Shown piece after piece: positions 1-6,385 of a stretch of 58,263 bases of DNA. Both the position numbers and the translations under genes were made by a program. Numbering within the stretch: position 1 is the first letter of the stretch; each line of letters opens with the position of its first letter. The DNA comes from RGIG3102 sp045633415 (GTDB taxonomy: Bacteria; Bacillota; Clostridia; Oscillospirales; Ruminococcaceae), in the NCBI GenBank assembly GCA_045633415.1, contig JAZQYH010000018.1, forward strand, positions 1 through 58,263. The letters are read 5' to 3'. Below the pieces are notes generated by a model, which was not told the DNA's origin, did not search any database, and saw only the letters and a list, made by a program, of their open reading frames with translations.

Positions 1-1239
1 ATCTGCTATTTGCTCTTTTATATTTTTGATGTCAGTGTTGCTGCCAGCCCTTTCGGCACGGCGTAAAGCATTTCGCAAATCATTTCTGTCATCAGTCAGC
101 TGGGCGATTTTGCCTTTCAGATTTTCTCTTACAGTTATTAATTGTTCTGCCGTTTCGATTCTGTATTTGCCCAGTGTTTCAGACTGCTTCATAATACTGT
201 CCATTTTTATAATGTCTTCTCGCATAGACATAGGCATCTTTCGTACAGACGATGGGTGTTTTTGTATGTTTACAAGTTCATACCTGTATCGCAGGTACAG
301 TCCGTACAGGCTGTTTCTTTTGGCATAGCTGATAAAGTTCCCGTTCAGCCTTCCTTTTGAATATTGTTTTTGCCTGTACATATCGGGGAACGGCTCCTGT
401 CTTATATTGTTGCGGCTTATTCTTCGCACAATTATCGGCAGGTCATATTCCTGCCCCAGCTTATGAAATCGGAAATACCCTTTGGCTCCCGGTGGTTTTA
501 TGGCAGGGTATTTCAGCCTTTCTCCGTCAGAGTCATACAGCTTGAACTGATAACCCATCATTTCCATGGCTCTGATAAACTGCTGTTGGGTAACTGATGC
601 GTTTATTGCACTATCAATATCCCTGCGGATAGTGTTTCTCACCGTTGGTTGGCCTGCTTTCTCTGCCTTTCTCTCTGCATAGGATTTTGATTTGCCTGCA
701 GGATTATCTATGGTGGATAGGCCGTATTCTCTGCACAGCTGGTCTGATATATCTTTCATTCTTTTGTAGTCAGCAGGCGAATTATAAAATTTGTATCCAT
801 CTGCAAACGAAACAGAATTGATTACAAAATGGGAGTGATAATGGCCTGTGTTCAGATGGGTTGCCACCAGCACTTCAAACCTGTCACCCCACATTCGTTC
901 TGCCAGTTTAACGCCTATTTCGTGGGCTATTTCTGCGGTTACCTCATCGTGGGCAAAGCTCTGGTATCCGTGATAACACTGCCTGCCGTCTGTTTTCTCC
1001 CACAGCAATTTTGTGTTCATAAACTGGGATATAGCAAATTCTTCATCACAGTTAATGCCCGTTACATATTTTCTTTGTTCAGTTTTGATGTTGTATGCGG
1101 TGTATTCCATTACGTTTTTTACAATGTGCATTGTCGCCACATCACCTGCTGATTTCGCTGTTGTCTTTTCGGGATTACGGGCATAATTGATTACCCCGTC
1201 CACTCGGCCTTTGATTGGCCATATTGATGTTACAGCCAT
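1..1239 (-). CDS. Relaxase/mobilization nuclease (MobA/VirD2-like), 3' part beyond the window
   Basis: Read on the complement, an open frame of 413 codons starts with ATG at 1239 and runs off the left edge, so the C-terminus is missing. The product begins MAVTSIWPIKGRVDGVIN and carries the relaxase three-histidine signature GHYHSHFVINSV near residues 130-142, the metal-binding part of HUH relaxases (PF03432 type). Such enzymes nick oriT and lead the strand into a recipient. The visible C-terminal part is basic and helical. It starts 3 bases after the mobC stop, so the two are probably co-transcribed as a relaxosome pair. Clostridial Tn4451-like mobilizable elements have this layout. Family call is firm; the substrate oriT is not proven. 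Confidence 0.88.
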   Translation of the reverse strand, partial: MAVTSIWPIKGRVDGVINYARNPEKTTAKSAGDVATMHIVKNVMEYTAYNIKTEQRKYVTGINCDEEFAISQFMNTKLLWEKTDGRQCYHGYQSFAHDEVTAEIAHEIGVKLAERMWGDRFEVLVATHLNTGHYHSHFVINSVSFADGYKFYNSPADYKRMKDISDQLCREYGLSTIDNPAGKSKSYAERKAEKAGQPTVRNTIRRDIDSAINASVTQQQFIRAMEMMGYQFKLYDSDGERLKYPAIKPPGAKGYFRFHKLGQEYDLPIIVRRISRNNIRQEPFPDMYRQKQYSKGRLNGNFISYAKRNSLYGLYLRYRYELVNIQKHPSSVRKMPMSMREDIIKMDSIMKQSETLGKYRIETAEQLITVRENLKGKIAQLTDDRNDLRNALRRAERAGSNTDIKNIKEQIAD

Positions 1240-1242
1240 AGG

Positions 1243-1563
1243 CTACCCCTTTTTGTTGGAGTAATGCTTTGCCACCTGCTTTTCCAGATTATGCAGGTTG
1301 TAAAGTTCATATCGCATAGCATCAGTATCAACAGATTTATAAACGTGTGCCCTTGCTACAAGGGCATTGATATTTCCGCCTATCTTTCGCATTTCGTACA
1401 GCAGTCGGCGAGTATCATCGTCCGGCTTTGCTTGTATTGCCACACCTTCAAAGCACAGTCGGCAGAATTCTTCTCTGGATAAGTTTGTCTTTGCAACTTT
1501 TATATTCAGCTGGTCCAGTTCTGCTTTGGACAGGCGTATTTTAATTTCGTGTTTTCTTTCCAT
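1243..1563 (-). CDS. mobC: MobC-like relaxosome accessory protein
   Basis: 106 residues. The product starts MERKHEIKIRLSKAELD and continues with a segment (roughly 40-100) resembling the bacterial mobilization protein MobC, including a GGNINALVARAH stretch. The N-terminus fits a ribbon-helix-helix DNA-binding fold. Family members bind near oriT and help the relaxase open the nick region. I chose the ATG at 1563 because AAAGGAG lies 6-8 bases before it; an in-frame ATG at 1578 overlaps that ribosome site. It sits immediately upstream of the relaxase. The adjacent sequence upstream holds inverted repeats that could be oriT. Confidence 0.82.
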   Translation of the reverse strand: MERKHEIKIRLSKAELDQLNIKVAKTNLSREEFCRLCFEGVAIQAKPDDDTRRLLYEMRKIGGNINALVARAHVYKSVDTDAMRYELYNLHNLEKQVAKHYSNKKG

Positions 1564-1603
1564 ATTTTCTCCTTTCATACGGTTTCAGGTGCCCTGACAA
1601 GCT

Positions 1604-1638
1604 GAATTGGGGACACAATTCGTTGCTTGCCACAGCAA
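1604..1638. other. Candidate oriT region: two small inverted repeats
   Basis: Two hairpin-capable repeats sit between mobC and tnpV: GAATTG (1604-1609) with CAATTC (1616-1621), and TTGCT (1623-1627) with AGCAA (1634-1638). Inverted repeats upstream of a mobC-relaxase pair are where oriT commonly lies. No nic consensus was recognised, so this is an inference from position. Confidence 0.3.
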
Positions 1639-1670
1639 TGTCATAGTTTTAATTTTTTGCAAAAGAAAAA

Positions 1671-1699
1671 GCACCTCAAACGAGGTGCCTGTTTTTTTA
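1671..1699 (-). terminator. Intrinsic terminator downstream of tnpV
   Basis: A perfect 7-bp stem GCACCTC/GAGGTGC with a 4-base loop lies just after the tnpV stop. It is flanked by T-rich sequence on both sides, so it can act in either direction. Confidence 0.7.
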
Positions 1700-2041
1700 G
1701 TTGTAGATTAAATCGGTAAGGACAAAATCTTCAGCTATCTGATGTATTTCGTTCATCATATGAACCCATACCAGCTGATTTTCTGCTTTTAGCTTTTCTG
1801 TTATACCATACTGCTCTTTCAGCCTGTTTACCAAACAGTCATACATTTCCTGTGCGGACCTGTCGATTTCCTCAAGATGGCTGTTCAGCTTGTCTTGTAT
1901 CGTCAAAGCAGTAAACAGCGGTTCTTTATGTTTTCGCAGGTAACTGTGTCGCAGTTTGCCGTATTTGCCTATGGCAGGTTTTGGCGGCAGTTCAATGTTT
2001 GGGATTAAATAGTCAGTGCATTTTCTGTATTCCAGTTTCAT
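1697..2041 (-). CDS. tnpV: TnpV family transposon protein
   Basis: 114 residues, matching TnpV from Tn4451/Tn4453-like clostridial elements in length and pattern: IPNIELPPKP near the N-terminus, then GKYGKLRHSYLRKH, LNSHLEEIDRSAQE, and the diagnostic KAENQLVWVHMMNEI near residues 85-100. The function of TnpV is not established in the literature I know. Its ATG overlaps the stop of a 29-residue peptide upstream (ATGA), suggesting translational coupling. A terminator follows 9 bases after the stop. With MobC and the relaxase it marks this end of the window as part of a mobilizable element; no serine recombinase is visible here. Confidence 0.8.
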   Translation of the reverse strand: MKLEYRKCTDYLIPNIELPPKPAIGKYGKLRHSYLRKHKEPLFTALTIQDKLNSHLEEIDRSAQEMYDCLVNRLKEQYGITEKLKAENQLVWVHMMNEIHQIAEDFVLTDLIYN

Positions 2042-2127
2042 ATTATTCCTCCGTTGTAATATTTCCCTATGTACCAGGATATCAACATCAAAAATCCTAT
2101 TTTCTTAAGCAGTTTCATTTTCATCAT
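2038..2127 (-). CDS. 29-residue hydrophobic peptide coupled to tnpV
   Basis: A short frame with ATG at 2127 (alternative starts at 2124 and 2118) encodes a peptide with a basic start (KMKLLKK) and a hydrophobic core (IGFLMLISWYIG). AAAGGA precedes it, best spaced for the ATG at 2118. Its TGA overlaps the ATG of tnpV and its last codons contain the tnpV ribosome site (GGAGG). This suggests a small membrane peptide or a leader peptide coupling tnpV translation. Function unknown. Confidence 0.45.
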   Translation of the reverse strand: MMKMKLLKKIGFLMLISWYIGKYYNGGII

Positions 2128-2747
2128 CCTTTCTTTGCTTTTAATATACAGAAAACAGGATTACTTTGCGAAGGTACAGATTTTTGATTTGCAGATTTGA
2201 CACAAAAAGTGCCATAAAGGCACTTTTTCACAGTATTTTCATCTTGAATTCAGCAAAAAAGTGCCACAATGGCACTTTACTCTTTTTTAGCGGAAAATAT
2301 GCCCATTTTTAACTGATTTCAGACAGTGAGCCAAAAGCCTATGTTTTTGGCACCATCTTACCTATCAACCTTCTTTTTGTGCCAAGACAAGCCGATTTTG
2401 GCACACTATTGCGTTCTTCCCCTGAAACTTTCCTGCTCGGTAAAAGCCCACCCAAAGCCCCCAGCGTATTGTTTGCACAGCTTTACTGCCTGCGCCTTAA
2501 TGCACAGTATCATATTTTTCAGGACGCTATTCAATTGTTTTTGAGGGTGAAAAATTTACCCCTCCATATGTAGAGGGCGAGAAATGCTAAAATGTTAAAA
2601 ATATGAGCGTTTTACGTTAAAATTTCACATTTGACATGATTTTGCCCCTATTAATACTGTAAAAGTTTAAGTGGCAGAACCTTTGCTTATTTAAAAATCT
2701 TTCACATTTGTTTCGTTAAAATTTACCCCTCTACATGTAGTCAGCGA

Positions 2748-2779
2748 AAAAGGCCGAAATGTTAATTTTTCGGCCTTTT
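2748..2779. terminator. Bidirectional intrinsic terminator
   Basis: A 12-bp stem, AAAAGGCCGAAA (2748-2759) with TTTCGGCCTTTT (2768-2779), is A-rich on one side and T-rich on the other, so it can stop transcription in both directions. It isolates the mobile-element side from the defence cassette. Confidence 0.65.
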
Positions 2780-2807
2780 ATTTCAAAAATTTCACATTTA
2801 ACGAAAA

Positions 2808-2836
2808 ACGCCCCTGTGATAATCAGGGGTGTTTTT
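2808..2836 (+). terminator. Intrinsic terminator
   Basis: ACGCCCCTG (2808-2816) pairs with CAGGGGTGT (2824-2832), 9 bp with one G-T pair, followed by a run of five T. It lies 30 bases after the preceding terminator. Confidence 0.6.
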
Positions 2837-2896
2837 AATAATATGAAACCTTGTTATATTAATTTTTTAGCTATAAAGCAAATAAGTTATTAATGT

Positions 2897-2929
2897 GCGA
2901 TATATCCCACACGGCATATCGCGTTTTTT
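2897..2929 (+). promoter_or_regulatory. Hairpin plus T-run ahead of the HTH gene
   Basis: GCGATAT (2897-2903) and ATATCGC (2916-2922) form a stem followed by GTTTTTTT. It can act as a terminator. The CGATATATC core recurs in the palindrome at 2945-2956, so it may alternatively be an operator for the HTH protein. Confidence 0.45.
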
Positions 2930-2944
2930 TATAAAATATAATCA

Positions 2945-2956
2945 ACGATATATCGT
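2945..2956. promoter_or_regulatory. Probable operator of the HTH regulator
   Basis: The perfect 12-bp palindrome ACGATATATCGT lies 16 bases before the HTH start codon. A second CGATATATC occurs at 2898-2906. Position and symmetry fit autoregulation by the dimeric HTH protein. Confidence 0.5.
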
Positions 2957-2972
2957 AAACGAGGTATATATT

Positions 2973-3215
2973 ATGTTGATTAAAGAAGCGGTTGAAAAAA
3001 GAATTATTGAGCTATGTGATGAACGTGAAATAGCAATCAATGCTTTGGCTAATATTGCAGGAGTATCACCATCTACTGTATACAGTATATTAAATGAAAA
3101 AAGCAAAAATCCTGGCATTGTATCTATTAAGAAAATTTGTGATGGTCTGAATATCTCTGTTAGAGAGTTCTTTGATAGCTACTTATTTGATGACCTTGAA
3201 CAAGAAATTAAGTAG
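2973..3215 (+). CDS. HTH (XRE/Cro-CI) transcriptional regulator
   Basis: 80 residues. It is a compact Cro/CI-type HTH domain: KRIIELCDEREIAINAL, then the helix-turn-helix LANIAGVSPSTVYSILNEKS at about residues 25-45, and KKICDGLNISVREFF. The ATG at 2973 has GAGG 8 bases upstream; an in-frame ATG at 2895 lies inside the operator-like repeats and is unlikely. It heads a tightly packed four-gene operon (gaps of 11, 9 and 4 bases) and probably represses it through the adjacent palindrome. Controller-like regulators of this size often sit in front of restriction or toxin cassettes. Confidence 0.85.
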   Translation: MLIKEAVEKRIIELCDEREIAINALANIAGVSPSTVYSILNEKSKNPGIVSIKKICDGLNISVREFFDSYLFDDLEQEIK

Positions 3216-3226
3216 GAGGGATAAGT

Positions 3227-5203
3227 GTGCGTAATTTAAAAGCTTATTACTCCGCGTCGATTGTTGATTTTTTGAGACAATCCAATAATGAAATACTTGG
3301 CACAATTCAATCAAATTTTGGATTGGGTAAGGTAACAATTCAACAAATAAATGCATGGAAAGAACAGATTGATGTTCTCAAATCCCAGCTGCAGGATTTT
3401 GAAGAAGGCAGAATCATATTTGAGTACACCATTCCTCGAATGGGCAAACGTGTTGATGTTGTTGTGCTTTATAAAAATATTGTATTTCTACTTGAGTTTA
3501 AATGTGGGGATAATGATTATTCTCGCTCTACATATGACCAAGTTTACGATTATGCTTTGGATTTGAGAAACTTCCAGAAAGAAAGTCACAATAAGCTGTT
3601 GGTACCTATAATGATTCCGACTGCGGCACCAGAAGTTTTAAACAATATTGTTGAAAATAAAAGGATTATTGAGCCACTGAGGTGCAATTCCAATAATATT
3701 GCGGACACTATCAATAGCATTACTGCATTATATACAGAAGAAACATTTGACTATGTAGGTTGGGAAAATTCAGAATATCTGCCAACGCCAACAATCATTG
3801 AAGCAGCACAAGCGCTATACAATGGACATAGGGTTGAAGATATCACACGAAATGATGCAGATAAAGAAAATCTGTCAGTTACTACTGAAGAAATAAATAA
3901 TATTATCGAATACAGCAAAGCAAATGGTAGAAAATCTATTTGCTTTATTACTGGTGTGCCTGGCGCTGGCAAAACTTTAGTAGGCTTGAATATTGCTATT
4001 CAGCGTTCTGATACTACAAAAGGAGAACATGCTGTTTTCTTGTCAGGCAACTTACCGTTAGTTACAGTTTTACAGGAAGCTCTTGCAAGAGACAAGGTTG
4101 TGCAGGCTAAAGAAAACAACGAGAAAGTATCTAAAAAAGCCGCATTAAGAGATACATCTGCGTTTATTCAGATTATTCATAAGTATCGAGATTCTTTTGT
4201 GGGCAATGATAACGTGCCACCAGAAAGAATTGCGATTTTTGATGAAGCCCAGCGTGCTTGGACACATAGAAAAATAAAAGGTTTCATGAAAGAGAAAAAG
4301 GGTGTTGACGATTTTCCTTATAGTGAACCTGAGTTTTTGATTAGCACAATGGACCGTCACGCTGATTGGGCAGTGATAATCTGTTTAGTTGGTGGTGGTC
4401 AGGAAATTAATGATGGTGAAGCCGGTCTGCCAGAATGGTTTGACTCTCTGAAACGTGCGTTTCCAGATTGGGATGTGTATATTACTCCACAGCTTAACGA
4501 TGATGAATATCGTCGTGGTAGAAGCTGGAGCAGTATGATCGACGACTTGAATATCTGCGAAATAGAAAAACTGCACCTTGCAACATCTGTACGCTCATTC
4601 AGAACACCAGATTTAGCAGCTTTCGTTAAAGCTGTTTTGGATGCAGATACTGACGAAGCTAAACAACTTTATCATCGTATAAAAGATAAATATCCGCTTG
4701 TGGTAACACGCGATTTGAATACCGCGAAAGAATGGGTACGAAGCAAATGTCGTGGTTCAACTCGTTATGGATTACTTGCAAGTAGTAAGGCTTTGCGTTT
4801 GAAACCTGAGGGTATTTTTGTTAAAAATAAACTTGACGTCGAGAACTGGTTCTTGAATAGCAAAGATGATGTTCGTTCTAGCTACATGCTAGAGGATGTA
4901 GTATCAGAGTTTGATATCCAAGGTCTTGAGTTGGATTATTCTATCGTAGCATGGGATGCTAACTATAGGTATGTGAATGGCGAGTGGACATATAACAACT
5001 TTAAAGGTGATAAATGGACCAAAGTAAATTCAGAAGAAGATAAAATATATCTTAAAAATGCATACAGAGTTTTGCTTACACGTGCAAGACAGGGCATGGC
5101 TATCTTTGTTCCAAAAGGTAGTGATATCGATGCTACTCGTAAACCAGAATGGTACGACGGAATTTATAACTATCTGAGAGAAATTGGTATGGAAGAAATA
5201 TAG
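3227..5203 (+). CDS. PD-(D/E)XK nuclease fused to DUF2075 helicase/ATPase
   Basis: 658 residues, GTG start with GGAGGG upstream. The N-terminal part has a PD-(D/E)XK-like nuclease core: RVDVVVLYKNIVFLLEFK at residues ~74-92 supplies the D and the E-x-K. A DUF2075 P-loop helicase domain follows: Walker A GVPGAGKT near 242-249, Walker B AIFDEAQRAW near 336-345, and late helicase motifs including LDYSIVAWD and RVLLTRARQGM near the C-terminus. The family (DNA/RNA helicase-like, SF1 affinity) is common in defence neighbourhoods. Here it is the large effector of a cassette with an HTH, a NUDIX hydrolase and an EVE-like reader. A DNA- or RNA-degrading role is inference. Codons are AT-rich, consistent with transfer. 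Confidence 0.85.
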   Translation: MRNLKAYYSASIVDFLRQSNNEILGTIQSNFGLGKVTIQQINAWKEQIDVLKSQLQDFEEGRIIFEYTIPRMGKRVDVVVLYKNIVFLLEFKCGDNDYSRSTYDQVYDYALDLRNFQKESHNKLLVPIMIPTAAPEVLNNIVENKRIIEPLRCNSNNIADTINSITALYTEETFDYVGWENSEYLPTPTIIEAAQALYNGHRVEDITRNDADKENLSVTTEEINNIIEYSKANGRKSICFITGVPGAGKTLVGLNIAIQRSDTTKGEHAVFLSGNLPLVTVLQEALARDKVVQAKENNEKVSKKAALRDTSAFIQIIHKYRDSFVGNDNVPPERIAIFDEAQRAWTHRKIKGFMKEKKGVDDFPYSEPEFLISTMDRHADWAVIICLVGGGQEINDGEAGLPEWFDSLKRAFPDWDVYITPQLNDDEYRRGRSWSSMIDDLNICEIEKLHLATSVRSFRTPDLAAFVKAVLDADTDEAKQLYHRIKDKYPLVVTRDLNTAKEWVRSKCRGSTRYGLLASSKALRLKPEGIFVKNKLDVENWFLNSKDDVRSSYMLEDVVSEFDIQGLELDYSIVAWDANYRYVNGEWTYNNFKGDKWTKVNSEEDKIYLKNAYRVLLTRARQGMAIFVPKGSDIDATRKPEWYDGIYNYLREIGMEEI

Positions 5204-5212
5204 AGGTGACAA

Positions 5213-5596
5213 ATGGTAGAAGTTGTAGCGGCTATTATATGGCAAGATAACAAATTTTTAATATGCCAAAGACCTGCGCATAAACCACAAAACCCTCTTT
5301 TTTGGGAGTTTCCTGGCGGTAAAGTAGAGCCAAATGAATCACTAAAACAGGCGCTTGTGCGCGAAATTCAAGAAGAGCTTGCTGTACAGATTAAAGTAAG
5401 AGATGTTGTAGGCGAAGAGGTACATACATATCCTGACTTTACTGTTCATCTTACCTTCTTTAATTGCTCTATTTGTGATGGACAATTGGAAAAGCTGGAA
5501 CACAACGATATTAAGTGGATATCTTTATCAGAGGTTGAAAATTTTATGTTTTGCCCTGGTGATAGAGCAATGCTTGATAAATTAGTAAGTAGGTGA
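5213..5596 (+). CDS. NUDIX hydrolase, MutT-like (8-oxo-dGTP diphosphatase type)
   Basis: 127 residues. The NUDIX box is clear at residues ~35-57: GGKVEPNESLKQALV then REIQEELAV, matching G-x5-E-x7-REUxEExGU with Ala replacing the late Gly. The preceding WEFPGGK and the N-terminal VAAIIWQDNKFLICQRP are typical of MutT enzymes that hydrolyse oxidised or modified nucleoside triphosphates. ATG at 5213 has AGAGGTG upstream. It starts 9 bases after the nuclease-helicase and ends 4 bases before the EVE-like gene. This close packing suggests a job in the cassette, for example clearing modified nucleotides, rather than housekeeping. That role is inference. Confidence 0.85.
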   Translation: MVEVVAAIIWQDNKFLICQRPAHKPQNPLFWEFPGGKVEPNESLKQALVREIQEELAVQIKVRDVVGEEVHTYPDFTVHLTFFNCSICDGQLEKLEHNDIKWISLSEVENFMFCPGDRAMLDKLVSR

Positions 5597-5600
5597 AGCT

Positions 5601-6350
5601 ATGGGAAGAAACTTTTTTTATGTTTATCAGAATAAAACTTACCACGAAGAACGCGCGGGTGGATTTTTGTGGTCGCCTAAATATGCTAGTGGAAACAAAA
5701 GAAACGCTGGCTATGAGACTATGAAAGATGTAGTAGCGGGTGATATTATCTTTCATAGTTACCAAGGTGACATTGTAGCGATAAGTATCGCAAAAGGTCA
5801 CTGCTATGACTTTGCTAGACCTGGTGCTTCTTTTTTAGAATGGGATAAATCTGGATGGAGAATTGACACAGAATATTTTCCGTTACTGCAGCCATTTCAT
5901 ATAGCTAAACATATTCCGTATCTGTATAGCATACAGCCTTCTAATGGCCCATATACATCTGCATATAGAGGTAAACAACAGTATCTGTGTGATGTTTCAA
6001 AAGAAATGTTTGATTTCATAATTGCTGAAATTTTCAAGGTTGTTTCTCCTGTTGAAAAAGAGCGCCTTGCAAATGTTTTAGCAGGAAAAATTGAAATCAA
6101 ATCGACTGCCACACCGGTTGTTACACCATCTGTTGATCATCTAGAAATAAAGAAAGTAACAGAAATTGCTTGTGTAGAAGATGGTTGTATAGTTCATGCA
6201 ACAATTCAACAGAGCGGCAAGCCAACGAAGTTTTCTATTAACTTAGAAAAATTCCCGCAACAAAAAACAATAATTGGCAAAACAAAAGGCGAAACTTTTA
6301 TGCTGCCGAATATCAAAAATGTATATATTATAGATAAGATTTTAAAATAA
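5601..6350 (+). CDS. EVE-like (PUA-fold) protein with GreA/B-like C-terminus
   Basis: 249 residues. The N-terminal ~150 residues match the EVE-like domain often found in front of HNH nucleases: FFYVYQNKTYHEERAGGFLW, then VAGDIIFHSYQGDIVAISIA and a GWRIDTEYFPL segment. EVE/PUA-like folds bind modified bases in restriction systems. No HNH nuclease follows. The C-terminal ~60 residues end IIGKTKGETFMLPNIKNVY, which resembles the GreA/GreB C-terminal fold; I hold that part weakly. Last gene of the four-gene operon, closed by a bidirectional terminator. A modified-DNA sensor role is plausible but unproven. Confidence 0.65.
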   Translation: MGRNFFYVYQNKTYHEERAGGFLWSPKYASGNKRNAGYETMKDVVAGDIIFHSYQGDIVAISIAKGHCYDFARPGASFLEWDKSGWRIDTEYFPLLQPFHIAKHIPYLYSIQPSNGPYTSAYRGKQQYLCDVSKEMFDFIIAEIFKVVSPVEKERLANVLAGKIEIKSTATPVVTPSVDHLEIKKVTEIACVEDGCIVHATIQQSGKPTKFSINLEKFPQQKTIIGKTKGETFMLPNIKNVYIIDKILK

Positions 6351-6351
6351 T

Positions 6352-6376
6352 AAAAGCTGCCTTAGAGGCAGCTTTT
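6352..6376. terminator. Bidirectional terminator between the cassette and hsdR
   Basis: AAAAGCTGCC and GGCAGCTTTT form a perfect 10-bp stem around a TTAGA loop. It serves two converging operons, with T-runs in both directions. Confidence 0.85.
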
Positions 6377-6385
6377 ATTTTCTTA

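Larger units (their letters stand above)
2130..2894. other. Non-coding stretch with hairpins and imperfect repeats
   Basis: I see no convincing gene here. It holds hairpins at 2204-2228 and 2257-2278, both built on AGTGCC/GGCACT, and an imperfect direct repeat of about 50 bp at 2549-2597 and 2715-2763. The repeat contains AATTTACCCCTC, a near ATGTAG, and ends AAATGTTA. CACATTT occurs three times (near 2626, 2703, 2793), and the 10-bp palindrome CTACATGTAG is at 2731-2740. Two terminator-like stems close the region. It could be the regulatory or end region of the mobile element. Confidence 0.5.

Noticed and set aside
829..1152. Plus-strand frame of 107 codons
   Set aside because: It lies entirely opposite the relaxase gene, whose HUH motif is clear.
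2204..2278. Two AGTGCC/GGCACT hairpins as a riboswitch
   Set aside because: They are short simple stems with no conserved aptamer and no gene directly after; best noted as repeats or terminator-like.
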